From: Schistosoma mansoni
Lineage: Eukaryota > Platyhelminthes > Trematoda > Strigeidida > Schistosomatidae
Length of the DNA: 64,000 bases
Direction: 5' to 3'
Assembly: GCF_000237925.1 (NCBI RefSeq)
Contig: NW_017386077.1
Location: 124,001 to 188,000 of the forward strand
Position 1 is the stretch's first letter. Every line of letters begins with the position of its first letter. Shown piece by piece: positions 1-9,882 of this stretch. The position numbers were made by a program, and so were the translations under genes. Below the pieces are notes generated by a model. It ran no database searches. It had not been told where the DNA came from and saw nothing but the letters and a program-made list of their open reading frames with translations.

Positions 1-799
1 GGTTTCATTCAACTCTGGACTGTTATATGACGTTATACTACTTCTAGATAAAGATAACTGATCATTGGAAGCGTCCATCTTAGCATTACTTTCAGCGAAA
101 TGAACCATGGTATTACAAACTGACTGAATGTGTCCAGTTATACCACATTTAAAGCATTTAGAATTACGAAATATACATGAATTACATGGGTGAAACTTGC
201 CGCAGAACAAGCATTTACTAAACTCGTGCTCATCATCATGGACTGTTTCACAGCTCAATGAAGTATTATCTGAATAACTTTGATTACGCATCGAACTGCG
301 ACGACTTATTAAAGTGGAATTCCTGAAGTTCTGGAGAGTCATTTTATCGGATTTTTCTCTCTTACCGCATCCGGAATTTGTATACTTTATATGATCCAAC
401 AGTAGTTGCTTGAGAGTTGCATAGGGGAGTGAAATCGGTTTGTCTGGAAGTGCCAAAATCTTTATAAGGCTGTATGCTTCTTTCCCGATGAATGTAAGGA
501 AATGGGCCACAATATTAAAATCCTCATCGTCTTCCTTGGTCATAGCCCAGATTTCGAACCTCTCCATGTACTCCTCAAAAGCATTAAAACCTGAATTTAT
601 ATCCAACCGTTCCATTACAGGCTCAATCGCGACGCCAATATGATAATTAGAAGTATTTGAATTGTAGTATAAACTAGTAATCCCCGGAATAACGCAATGT
701 AATCAAGAAGTATTAGATGAGCCCGAACGAATGTATTGTATTTGGAATTCAAAATTACAACAGTCATCAATACGAAGAAGTCATTGATTTATTTAAACA
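1..799 (-). mobile_element. Gypsy-like LTR retrotransposon fossil, 5' part (family A, copy 1)
   Basis: The minus strand reads LTR, a short leader and the start of a gag-like region, and runs off the left edge of the window. It matches the copy at 22983-24087 closely over its whole length, including the region of paired Cys-rich motifs in Gag (a CX2CX4HX4C knuckle). It is an old, broken fossil that is incomplete here. The family assignment (Ty3/Gypsy-like) rests on Gag style and LTR layout only, because no polymerase is visible in this copy. Confidence 0.7.
641..799 (-). repeat. LTR of Gypsy-like family A (159 bp)
   Basis: On the minus strand it starts TGTTTAAATAAATC and ends in CA. The same 159-bp unit occurs at 22983-23141 and 30648-30806. 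It is followed by a TGGCGTCGCGA stretch, placed where a tRNA primer-binding site is expected. Confidence 0.7.
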
Positions 800-3177
800 T
801 CACAGTAACCTTGGAACAGGCCTTCGTGCTCTCTGTACCACGAATCAAATGTAACACTAAATATACTGCTAATTCCAATTTAGTGGTTGAACTGATAACT
901 GAATCTATATATGCTACTTACATTTTGTTGGGTGTATAAGTTATTATTATTATTCGTAAACAGCTAATTCCAACATAAGTATTGTGAAGAAAACCTTTCG
1001 GGTTTCTTCGGAAACGGAGTTACATAAGTTTCAATAACGTTTACATACTATTCATCACATTTAAGCAAGTTTTACAGTATTTAGAAGAATACTAAGTTGA
1101 CTTTAAAACATAAGAAAGGAAGAAAAAATGAAACGTGCCGATAATTTAATAAGTATGTTCGTGGAACAGAATAAGAATAAATGGTAATACATGTATTACT
1201 CAAAGAGTTTAAAATAAATCACTATAGTAGTAAGATTTGATGGCAGGATAAAAGTTTATGCAGTGGTAGTTAAGAATGATGCAATGAAAGTCTTTATTTA
1301 TATCAGAGGAGGATAGTCAAATGTCAATTAGAGAGTTATAAATACGTGGTTAAGATAAGGTGATTCTACAAAGTCAATTAACTGAAGTAGTCGTAATATA
1401 AGATTTTGTGTATTTAATTAGAAACTCTGGAGGAGTAAGAATACAATTTATATAAAAGGAATAAAAAAATGGAGGAAAGTTGACCAATAGGAGTACGCTA
1501 AGACGTAAGAACCTTCAACTCGATCTTCTTAGCCTTCTGCTGCCAGTTTTTCCACTTCTGACTGGGGTTGCATACTACTTATGTCAACAGACATAAGTAA
1601 CATACATTATATTATCCATTTGAATTGTTTTTCCAGACAATCCGTCAATGTTTCAAAGTGTTTTGAGGAGCTAATTATTGTGTATTCTTCTCGTTGACAG
1701 TTGATGCGTTTGACACATTTAAAGCCCTCAAGGTTAATTTTCTATTCACTTGCCAGACTTTCATTCCCTTCATTCGACTAAGCTATCTATATTAAGTGTA
1801 CAGCCGCTATCTCACAATAATTCCTATGTTTTTTTTGAGTTATAAAAAGTTGCCATTGAGGCCTTTATCTAAGACTGAGGTCATATTCATATTTGTGACC
1901 AATCACCGACAGTCATAAGATTCATATTAATTCAGACTGTCGATTACAATTACACAGTGTTTCTGTTATAAATAGTGACGGAGAAAATAGGACAATAAAC
2001 TATCTACAAACTGACTCATCTTGTTTAACGAAATAATGCACTTATGTACTCTATATGTTAGACAAAATAAAGACAAATGCAACTCTTAGAATTCGTATGA
2101 TTCCGATTTTGTAGGTCACTTTTATATGAAGGTTAAGTATTCCCTTTTGAATTAACTCCTCAAAGAAATACTTGGGGATCGTTTAGTAATACTATTGAAG
2201 AATTTTTCAAAACTCATGAAGCCTTGTTCATTCAAGATTGCGCTTTTACAGTTAGATAGCTAGACAGTGAACACGGCCGTATTTTGAAAATACAGATTCT
2301 TTACGAACAGTGGATAGTTTTTTCGTGTAAAAATCCTTATCACTGTGTTTGAATTCAAGTTATCAAATTTTTTCCGGTAGAGATTTAGTTAAACTTTAAA
2401 ATTACTCCATTTTGCTGTGAACTTATGAACGTAACTTGAAAATTCGACATTTTGCTTATTCAATACTGTAACTAAAGGATGTAAAATTAACTTGAAAGAA
2501 TATTTCGGAACATTTGTTTGCTGATTATCTTCATTTTCCTGTTGTGGTTTTTACCATTGCAACACATGTCAATCGCAAATCGTTTTAATCGAATCTAGAT
2601 ACACAGAAAAGGGAAGATATTCTTTTTCTTTAGTACCATTAGTGGTACAGTAGAATCATTGCTGATGACACTGATTATTCCTTTAATTCCATAAGCTATA
2701 TAGTCATATTTTATTTAGGCCAAAATTGGATTTGTCGTATGATGTATGCTTGAACTATGGAACAATAAGTCTTGATATTTTGATTGAAACCTTTGGTTTA
2801 TAATAATACTTTTACACAAATTATGATTTTAGGAAACATTATAAGTAGGTTGGAATAAATATTTTAATTATGATATATAATACTTAATGTACAATGTATT
2901 TAATAATACGATCTGTTCTTCTTTGGTTCATCTAGTTCTCTCATATGGTAGTTTAAGTAAAAATTGGTTTAATATCCATTTAATTTCTTTTTTAATTAAT
3001 CATATCTAAAGAATAATAAACGCTTTTATATTTTTGTTTATTTTCTGAAGACTTTGACATGTTTAAATATATCCCAAGTTAATGTTCAACAACTTTCAAT
3101 AAGTTGACACTTGTTCATAACTAAACATACCGGTCTATTGGAAGACTGAATACTATTAGAATTCCTCTTGTTGAAAT
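800..3177. other. No gene seen; region downstream of the LMO-like gene
   Basis: A+T-rich sequence with no ORF showing recognisable domains. The part nearest 3177 should carry the 3' untranslated region of the minus-strand LIM-only gene. No convincing RNA gene or repeat structure was found. Confidence 0.5.
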
Positions 3178-3670
3178 TCAAATCTTTTCATGGAAGCTAT
3201 TCCCCGGTGAACTGGGTGAACCATAACCACTTGAACGATCATCTGATATTGTTGTGGAATCATGAAAGTTTATGTCAAATGGATTTAATAAAGAACATAA
3301 TCTATTATCTGTGTTCTTAATTAATTTATTGTCACAAGGACTTCGTTCAGTAGTAATACGTGTTTTGCACTTAGTGAATAGTTGAATATATGAAGCAATA
3401 CATTGTGAATAGTTGAGGTTCATTTGATATTTTTGATTATTTTCATCATCATAATCTTCATCATCTCCAACATCAGTGCAATTTTGTCTTGTAATTGTTT
3501 CATTTGAACAAATACACGAGTTAGCAGTAGTTTTATTACTAATAATATTTCCTTTTTCTGGATGAGGCAGATTAATATCTCGTGTAAAAAGGTGTGGAAA
3601 TAATTCCATGTAATCATGTTCACACAAAATAATGTTTTCATGTAGATAAAAACGATCTCCAATACAGAAC
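3178..3670 (-). CDS. LMO-like gene, exon 3 (end of LIM2, long tail, stop)
   Basis: Acceptor at 3671-3672. It completes the split Arg, continues [20 protein letters not shown] (second zinc module of LIM2), then a low-similarity tail ending [18 protein letters not shown] and a TGA stop at 3178-3180. Confidence 0.85.
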
Positions 3671-6600
3671 CTAAATGTTTAAATGAAATAAAAATATTCA
3701 TGAAATTTGCTTTTTTAATTGATTTAAATGATCTAATAGAGACAACAATTTCATTAAAAGAGGGATAAATCTTATTTTATAGGACTACCGTCAGTTACAT
3801 AGTTACTGTTTAAAGGTGTATATCTTGTATAGATGAGATCTTAGTTCATTCGGTTTAAAATATTGAAATACAAAAATGAACTATACGATGCTTAAGGAAG
3901 TAAGAAAAACAGAACGGAATCTTATGAACTAGGATAGTGGATACACCTTAAGTGTAGGAAGCTGTATTAAACAAATTAAGTTCAGCTTTTGTTTAAAAGA
4001 ATCTCATTGTCCATTTCACACTTTCTCTGTAATTAGTGATATTTTTAGGGAAAACATAATCGCTTCCTCTTAAAAACACATTTTTCACTTTTTTCTTAGA
4101 GATTATATGAACTGTTACCAGCATTATTACTGTATTAACTGATTAATTATTGTCGTTAATTAATCTTCTACAGTCAAAGTAATTTTCTCTTTGCTAGTTA
4201 GAGATTACTAAACATGATTGCACAATCTCGTCATACGTAACAAATTTTTGCATGTAACCTAAATTATTTACCGCCATTTATAGTTAATAAGACCACAATC
4301 TGTAGGAGGTAGTCAGCATAGAGTAATGCGATCTGGGGACTATTGAAAACCGGAGAAGACTGAATAGTTGTTCCATCCCAACACAGGGATCCCTAGCAGT
4401 ACTCACTCACAATCCAGTCAGAGGATCTTCAGGCCCCATGATAAACTCCTACGTATTGGATACGCTTAGGTAGGGTCATGTGGTACTCATTGAAAATTCC
4501 AACCAACTTATTGTTACTTACTTACGTCTGTTACCCCTCGTGGAGGAGCATAGGCCGCCTAGCAGCAGTCTCCATAGAACTCTGTCCTGGACAATCCTTT
4601 CTAGTTCGTCTCAGTTGCCATTCATCCTTTTCATGTCTGTTTCCAATTCCCGAAACAATATTTTTGTTGGTCTTCCTCCTTATTGTTTCCCTTCAGGATC
4701 CCAAGTTAGCGCTTGCTTCGTGATGCAGTTTGATGATTTCCTCAATGTATGCTCTATCCACTTCCAACGTCTTTCCCAAATTTCCTATTCATCTGAAAGG
4801 TGGTTTGTTCTTTTTCGCAGTAGATTGTGTCTGACTGTATCTGGTCAACGGACATTGAGTATCTTGCGTAGATAGTTGTTTAAGAATATCTATACTTCTT
4901 TGATGATTGTTGAAATAGTTTTTCAAGTTTCAGCTGTGTACAGTAGAACTGTTTTGATGTTCGTATTAAAGATCCTGACTGTGATGCAGACCTACAGTTA
5001 TCTTGAGTTCCATATGTTCTTCAACTGTAAGATTACTGTCCTTACTTTGCCGATCTTCCCCTTTAAATCTTCATCAGATCCTCCATGTTCATCGATGATG
5101 CTATACAGGTACGTGAAAGATTCAAAATCTTCCCGAGTTCCTCCAACAAATGTGATTGGTTTTCTCCGTGTTGTATTTTAGGATCTTGCTTTTCTCTTTT
5201 TGTATGTTGAGGCCTATTGGTACAGAGGCTGCTGCTACACTGGTTGTCTTCAGTTGAATTTGTTCATATCTATGGGATAGAAGGGCCAGATCATCTGAGA
5301 AGTCCAGATCTTCTAAATGATTGTGAGCAGTCTACTGTATTGCATGCTTCCCCTCACATGTGGAGGTCTTTATAATCCAGTCGGCCACCAGAATAAAGAG
5401 AGAGGAGGAGAGTAAGAGGCCTTGTTTGACTCCGGTATTTACTTGGAATGCATCCGTCAGCACGAGTTTGCACTGTAGTCCGTCGTATGAGTTCTGGATA
5501 ATGTTGACAATCTTCTCAAGAACTGCTATTTGACTGGTCCTTCTGCTCTCCTACTTTGTCTGGACATTTCATGTACCTATATTAATTATAGGTCTGGTTA
5601 GAAGGGATATCGACCTCCGGATTTCCAAAGAATATCGACTTTCACCATGAGGCGTGATAATTCTTCTGAAAGAGGATCCTTCAAGTGTCAGGACAGAGTT
5701 TAAATGGTTTAATTTGTTTGTTCTGGTTAGCGGGTTTTTTTGCAGGGTTGTTTTCTACCGGATAGGTTGCCGAACACATGCCCCACCAATTGAAGTAATA
5801 ATCACCACGAAATCACTTCAGTTCAAAACCAAATCCTGTTTTTTAACTTGAAAAGTTTCATATTTCAGTACTTGATTTACTTTTATCAATCTTATAATCA
5901 TAAGACACTTTTTGTACAACATATTTTCTTCGAATTTTGCTGACACTTCCAATACATATATAGTTTGCTTTCTAAATTTCAAGCTAACTATATTGTTTCA
6001 AATGAATTTAAATCAGAAGGGGGTTTTGTGGAGATTTTAGTAATTTTATATTGTTGAGATCATGAGTCAATTGAAGCTAGACCACCATAGAAAACCGAGA
6101 CTGATAGGTCGTGAGTTCAAATCTCGCGAGGCGGGATCGTGGATGCTGCTGAGGAGTCCCACAAGAGGACGAAACGGCCGTCCAGTGCTTCCGGGTTTTC
6201 CATGATGGTCTAGCTTCAATTGACTCATGATTGCAACTATAAAATAGTTTAATCTATTTGTAATGGTTTAAGTCTGAGCGATCAAAACATGAAGGTTCTC
6301 TGTCTAAATAATGCATATATGTTCACTTATCAATATTATTGCAATTTGTGATCGCATGCATATGAAATAAGTTTGTTTTAATGTTTTATTTCTTAAAAAT
6401 ATCTTTTGAATTCGTTTCATAACGTAAATATTATTATTATTATTAATAATAAAAATGATTAATTAATTAGTTACCTCATTTGACAATGTTGACAACAAAA
6501 ACAAGATAAATGATAAACACTATTTTTTATCTTCATAACAAATTCATATGATTGTACTTGTTTCTGACAGATGGAACATTCACCTGTTTTACCATACAAT

Positions 6601-9037
6601 CTAAAATGTAATTTTGAAAAAAGAATTAAGAACATTGTTCTCATATTGACATGTGTGCGAATTCGAAGATGGAATTTCCGAGACAGAACTAAAATAACTG
6701 AAAAGCTGTTAAAAATGAAGATATAATGGCAAGATCTTTAGTTCTAGTGAGATGACGTGACACGGGGAGTTGGTTGAATCAAAAGTATGACATTAACTCA
6801 CCAGTAACATTGATCATGAGCCATACTATACCACAAAATAGTTGAAGCTAAAGGAATAAAAGAATAAGTTTAAAGTTGATGGGTACTCATTTCATGCACG
6901 AAATAACCCTTAGGACAATACATTTGTTACTCAAAAGTCCCAGATGAGTAATATGGCTTATTGGAATGGCGTTGAAAGGTTCCAAGCTGTCAAACAAATG
7001 ATATCATATGAAAATAACAACTTGGAAAAAATTTAGTTGTTTTGATATTTAGGCTAATTTCTGTCTTGGTGGTCTTCATATGATAATAAGAAGAATGGTA
7101 TCCAGAGTCGTATAAGTAAACTTTACGTTTTACTATGATCAGTATTATTCTTACCTTTTGATGTTACTACAACAACAATTATTTCTGCGACCTTCCACAC
7201 CTCGATTTATTATGATCATTTTATGTTGTAGTAACTGCATATAGTTAATACTCGCTTTTATTTGTTGTCTCCTTTAATACTATACGTACCGTGTTACTTG
7301 TTCATGCAATTCAATTTTCTCAGGAGATCTCTAGAAAGTCTCGGGTACTCTCTTCCTCGTGTGAGATTACCAGTGTCAAACTAACATCATGTATCAGGCA
7401 TTTGCTATGTCAGTGAGACTATAATTCAAGGACGAATCAATGAAATTATGGATTGCAGGTCTTTGATTTTGGCATGAAATCTATTCACCCATATCGTTAA
7501 ACAACATCTTAGGATTATAGCTGATGTCGGTTAGTGATAAAAACTCTCACTTTAATTCCTAATCTTAAATTCTAACTTCAAATCCTAATCCTAATTCCTC
7601 ATACTAATTTATAACCCTCTTTTGAACTTAGTAAGTAGGTGAGTAATTTCAAGGTCACTTTAGAGTCGTCCGTAAATTATAGTCTCACGAATTTGTCTAG
7701 TCATGTATAGATAACAAGTTCTACTTATAGAATCTCCAGTCGATCTTACTTCGAATCTTAACACTAGCAATACTATAGCAATAGTCAAAAGTAAAATGCG
7801 TCCCTCGTTGTACGGTCTTTTAACAGAATAGATTTTAATAGCTCATAGGAGTAGACATTTATTCGCAGAAAATCTAGTTCCAATCAGAATTAGACGATTG
7901 GAATAAAGCAACCTGGAATTTTTAGGAAATTTGATGTACTGATTGCCTGGTTACTGTTGATGACCACTAAAATTCCAAATGCAACTCAGTTTTATGAGAA
8001 TTCTGGTTAGCGTTTTTCTTTAGAAAGGTTGTTTTCTACAGGATATAGTTTCCGACTCCACGCTCAACCCTCCTGCTTTAGCCGGGCTTGGGACCGGCAG
8101 TTTTATGAGAATACATGGTCGAAATTGACCTGCTGTTTAAAATGAACCTTTTGACTGATTTGTACTTAGTTTCAGATAGGCATAGAGGATGGTGCTCTAA
8201 ATAAATTATTTTCCTGATTTAGTGGTTGATATTTGCAACTAAAGCTTACATTATAATTGACACAAACTTTCTAAGAAGTAAAATGGTGATATGATAGATT
8301 TAATTCTTTGGCGGTTAGGAAATAAATCTATCGGTTAACAGAAATTTTTAGAATATTCGTATCATCGTTTGTAGCCTTTCATTTAAAAACAGAAACTGAT
8401 ATAATTTATACATGGATTTCTACTTGAGTTTCTATCTTAAGTTAGGAACCAGCTTTGGTAAATTATATTTATTCATATGGTTATCTTAACAAATGAGGTA
8501 TCTTGTCTAGTACAATAGATTTGTACTCTCAAGTGAAATTTCCATTTAAGATTTATGCTTTTCGTTGTTTTTCAATATCTGGAACGTAGGAAAGTATTAT
8601 GCTTCCTGACTCACTTAATCTGTATTGTTGAGTGATTCAAAAGGAGTCAGTGTCATTTTTGAAATTCTGACGAATTCATAGCACAGTTAAAACAGACATT
8701 ATTATGATAAGTATTTTGTATTTCAACTTTATGAACTAGTGTCATTTTAATTTATTGAAATACTTATCAATATACATTGACTACTGACTTACCTTAGATA
8801 ATCTCTTCGACATAATGACATCCTAGCTTTAATGTAGAAAATTTTATCTAATTCGGCTAATCTAGCATCACAGCATATACAACGTAGACAATCTTCATGC
8901 CAATATTGACAATCAGCTAATAAGTAATGACTTTCTTTGATGCACTGCTTACACTTTGAGCAAAATTTCAACTCTGACATTATAGAATTTGGATTGTTCA
9001 AATTTTCAACGATTTCGTTTTTAGCTGTGTTCAACAT
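3178..9037 (-). CDS. LIM-only protein (rhombotin/LMO1-3-like), three exons
   Basis: Three minus-strand exons (9037-8793, 6600-6475, 3670-3178) have GT/AG borders and join in phase (245+126+493 = 864 nt) to give 287 residues. LIM domain 1 spans about residues 26-82 (CSKC...[12 protein letters not shown]...LCRRDY). LIM domain 2 spans about 90-143 (CSIC...[12 protein letters not shown]...LCEHDY). The signatures [21 protein letters not shown] and [10 protein letters not shown] are those of LMO1/2/3 proteins, which are nuclear adaptors bridging LDB1 and bHLH or GATA factors without binding DNA. The start ATG is the first after an in-frame upstream stop (TAG at 9053-9055). LMOs are usually about 150-165 residues; here a tail of about 144 residues follows, with an acidic patch ([12 protein letters not shown]) and a Ser/Gly/Pro-rich end. 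No homeobox follows before the stop, which argues against a LIM-homeobox gene. The function is inferred from the family. Confidence 0.85.
4510..5790 (-). mobile_element. RTE-clade LINE, internally deleted copy
   Basis: The minus strand matches the 9716-12911 RTE at both ends but lacks the middle. From 5790 down it reads the 5' leader and endonuclease start (GGTACATGAAATGTCC), then jumps near 5540 into the RT region (about [15 protein letters not shown]) and continues to the 3' end near 4510 with a GTAAGTAAGTAAC tail. The deletion spans most of the endonuclease and the N-terminal half of the RT. Many stops are present, so it is non-coding. It sits in intron 2 of the LMO-like gene, in the same orientation as the gene. 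Confidence 0.75.
6059..6231 (+). mobile_element. Hammerhead SINE with complementary ends (family H2)
   Basis: The ends 6059-6096 and 6194-6231 are inverted copies of each other (CATGAGTCAATTGAAGCTAG against its complement, with few mismatches). Between them lie a Pol III B-box-like stretch (GAGTTCAAATCTC, 6113-6125) and a hammerhead ribozyme (6141-6192). Related ends occur near 15617, 50440, 54199, 63230 and 63720. It lies inside intron 2 of the LMO-like gene, on the opposite strand. Confidence 0.75.
6141..6192 (+). ncRNA. Hammerhead ribozyme (type I)
   Basis: Core CTGAGGA (6149-6155, fits CUGANGA), stem II GTCCC...GGAC (6156-6170), GAAA (6171-6174), a self-complementary CGGCCG stem III (6175-6180) with UC closing a GUC cleavage site at 6182, and a stem I partner CAGTGC (6183-6188), partly with wobble pairs. 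All invariant core bases are present. Stem III has almost no loop, as in schistosome Sm-alpha hammerheads, which work best as dimers. Confidence 0.8.
6475..6600 (-). CDS. LMO-like gene, exon 2 (first half of LIM2)
   Basis: A 126-nt exon between an ATTTTAG acceptor and a G|GTAACT donor. It completes the split Arg and reads [11 protein letters not shown]...[13 protein letters not shown], the linker and first zinc module of LIM2. It has no internal ATG-initiated ORF long enough to be listed by length, and is recognised by domain and splice phase. Confidence 0.85.
7413..7688. mobile_element. MITE-like element with terminal inverted repeats
   Basis: Starts GTGAGACTATAATTCAAGGA and ends with the near-complement (CGTCCGTAAATTATAGTCTCAC). 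About 276 bp with no ORF. A second copy with the same ends and interior lies at 61220-61506. The superfamily is not identifiable: no clear target-site duplication was seen. Confidence 0.65.
8002..8097 (-). mobile_element. RTE 5'-leader fragment inserted with a 15-bp TSD
   Basis: The 96-bp minus-strand sequence matches only the 5' leader of the RTE at 9716-12911 (from GGTCCCAAGCC to CGCTAACCAGA). It is flanked by a perfect 15-bp direct repeat, CAGTTTTATGAGAAT, at 7987-8001 and 8098-8112. LINE copies normally keep the 3' end, so a leader-only insertion with a clean duplication is unusual. Confidence 0.7.
8793..9037 (-). CDS. LMO-like gene, exon 1 (start and LIM1)
   Basis: Encodes the N-terminus and all of LIM1, ending RRDYLR with a split Arg codon. 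The donor is AG|GTAAGT. An in-frame stop lies 16 nt upstream of the ATG, so the coding start is well bounded unless an upstream exon splices into the 16 nt between the stop and the ATG. Confidence 0.85.
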
Positions 9038-9354
9038 TAAACCATGTGAATTCTATCATCTGAATTTAATGAACTGTTGAAAAGGAAAGAAGAAAAGCTT
9101 AAGAAATATATGTGAAGTTTGTAAAAAAGAGTGGTTGTTGGACACAAGCTATTCAAGTTACTGAAATTTATACGATTAGATTAACTTTATGGAATGTATT
9201 GTTCAATGAGTTTGCATTTCAGTTAGTGTATAGATAAAAGTTAGTATTTCAAAAAATATGTCCAGGGTTTTTCAACGTTGTCATATGGTACACTATACAC
9301 CTAAGATATTAACTAAAAGCGAAATCACATTACAGTTTTGTTACTTGATATTAA

Positions 9355-9588
9355 CTCGACTTTCGAGTTAATGTGCATTACAAGGCAATCCCTGACTAGG
9401 AATCCGGAAGGGAGGCGGAAAAGAGGAAGGCCAAAGAACACATTACGTCGGGGAATAGAAGCAGATATGAAAAGGATGAATAACAACTGGAAAGAACTGA
9501 AAAGGAAGGCTCAGGACAGAGTTAGATGGATAGTGCTGGTGAGCGGCCTATGTTCCTCGACGAGGGGTAACAGGCGTAAGGAAGTAAG
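9355..9588 (+). mobile_element. 5'-truncated RTE-clade LINE (3' end only)
   Basis: Carries only the C-terminus of the RTE ORF ([15 protein letters not shown]...[12 protein letters not shown]) and the tail GGCGTAAGGAAGTAAG. A 13-bp target-site duplication, TACTTGATATTAA, lies at 9342-9354 and 9589-9601. The first ~25 bp (ACTCGACTTTCGAG...) do not match the RTE and form a palindrome with the flank. Confidence 0.75.
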
Positions 9589-9647
9589 TACTTGATATTA
9601 AGTCTTAGTCACTTACTTTTATATTTAAAAAAACCTTTCAGCATTAT

Positions 9648-9703
9648 AAGCAGAAATGATGGTGGCTAGAAGTGGAATCTAGGACATGGGTTTCGTCCTA
9701 TTT
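9648..9703 (-). repeat. Sm-alpha-like repeat, 3' half of a hammerhead unit
   Basis: The minus strand reads TCCTAAATAGGACGAAAC, then ...GTCCTAGATTCCAC and GCTAGCC-like sequence: hammerhead stem II, GAAA, cleavage site and downstream arm. The core CUGANGA is missing because the RTE at 9716-12911 is inserted just beyond. The other part of this repeat continues at 12912. Confidence 0.65.
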
Positions 9704-9717
9704 AGGACGGTACTTAA

Positions 9718-9802
9718 CTCCTCCTGTAGCTCCTCTGGGGGTTACTGTCGGTCCCAAGCCTGGGTAAAGGAGGAGGGTTGGGCATGGGGTTAGCGACCCC
9801 AT
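9718..9802 (+). ncRNA. Candidate HDV-like ribozyme fold in the RTE leader
   Basis: Almost at the element's first base, CTCCTCCT (9718-9725) can pair with AGGAGGAG (9768-9775), as P1 would. Next comes a hairpin ATGGGGT/ACCCCAT with loop TAGCG (9784-9802), as P4 would, then CCCGTAGAAA where the catalytic C of J4/2 is expected. HDV-like ribozymes are known at the 5' ends of several LINE families including RTE. P2 and P3 are only weakly drawn, so this is an inference. Confidence 0.3.
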
Positions 9803-9882
9803 CCCGTAGAAAGTCAACTCGCTAAAAAACGCCAACCAGAAAAAATCATTCAAACTCTGCCCTGGGAGTAGAAGGAATAATT

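Larger units (their letters stand above)
3671..6474 (-). other. LMO-like gene intron 2
   Basis: A 2.8-kb intron. It holds an internally deleted RTE copy (4510-5790) and a hammerhead SINE (6059-6231). The stretch 3671-4509 shows no gene. Confidence 0.75.
6601..8792 (-). other. LMO-like gene intron 1
   Basis: A 2.2-kb intron. It holds a MITE-like element (7413-7688) and a short RTE leader insertion (8002-8097). Nothing else was recognised. Confidence 0.75.

Noticed and set aside
440-939. Two plus-strand ORFs of 67 codons
   Set aside because: Antisense of the Gypsy-like Gag and LTR fossil at 1-799.
4478-5181. Plus-strand ORFs of 81-131 codons
   Set aside because: They are antisense readings of the minus-strand RTE remnant.
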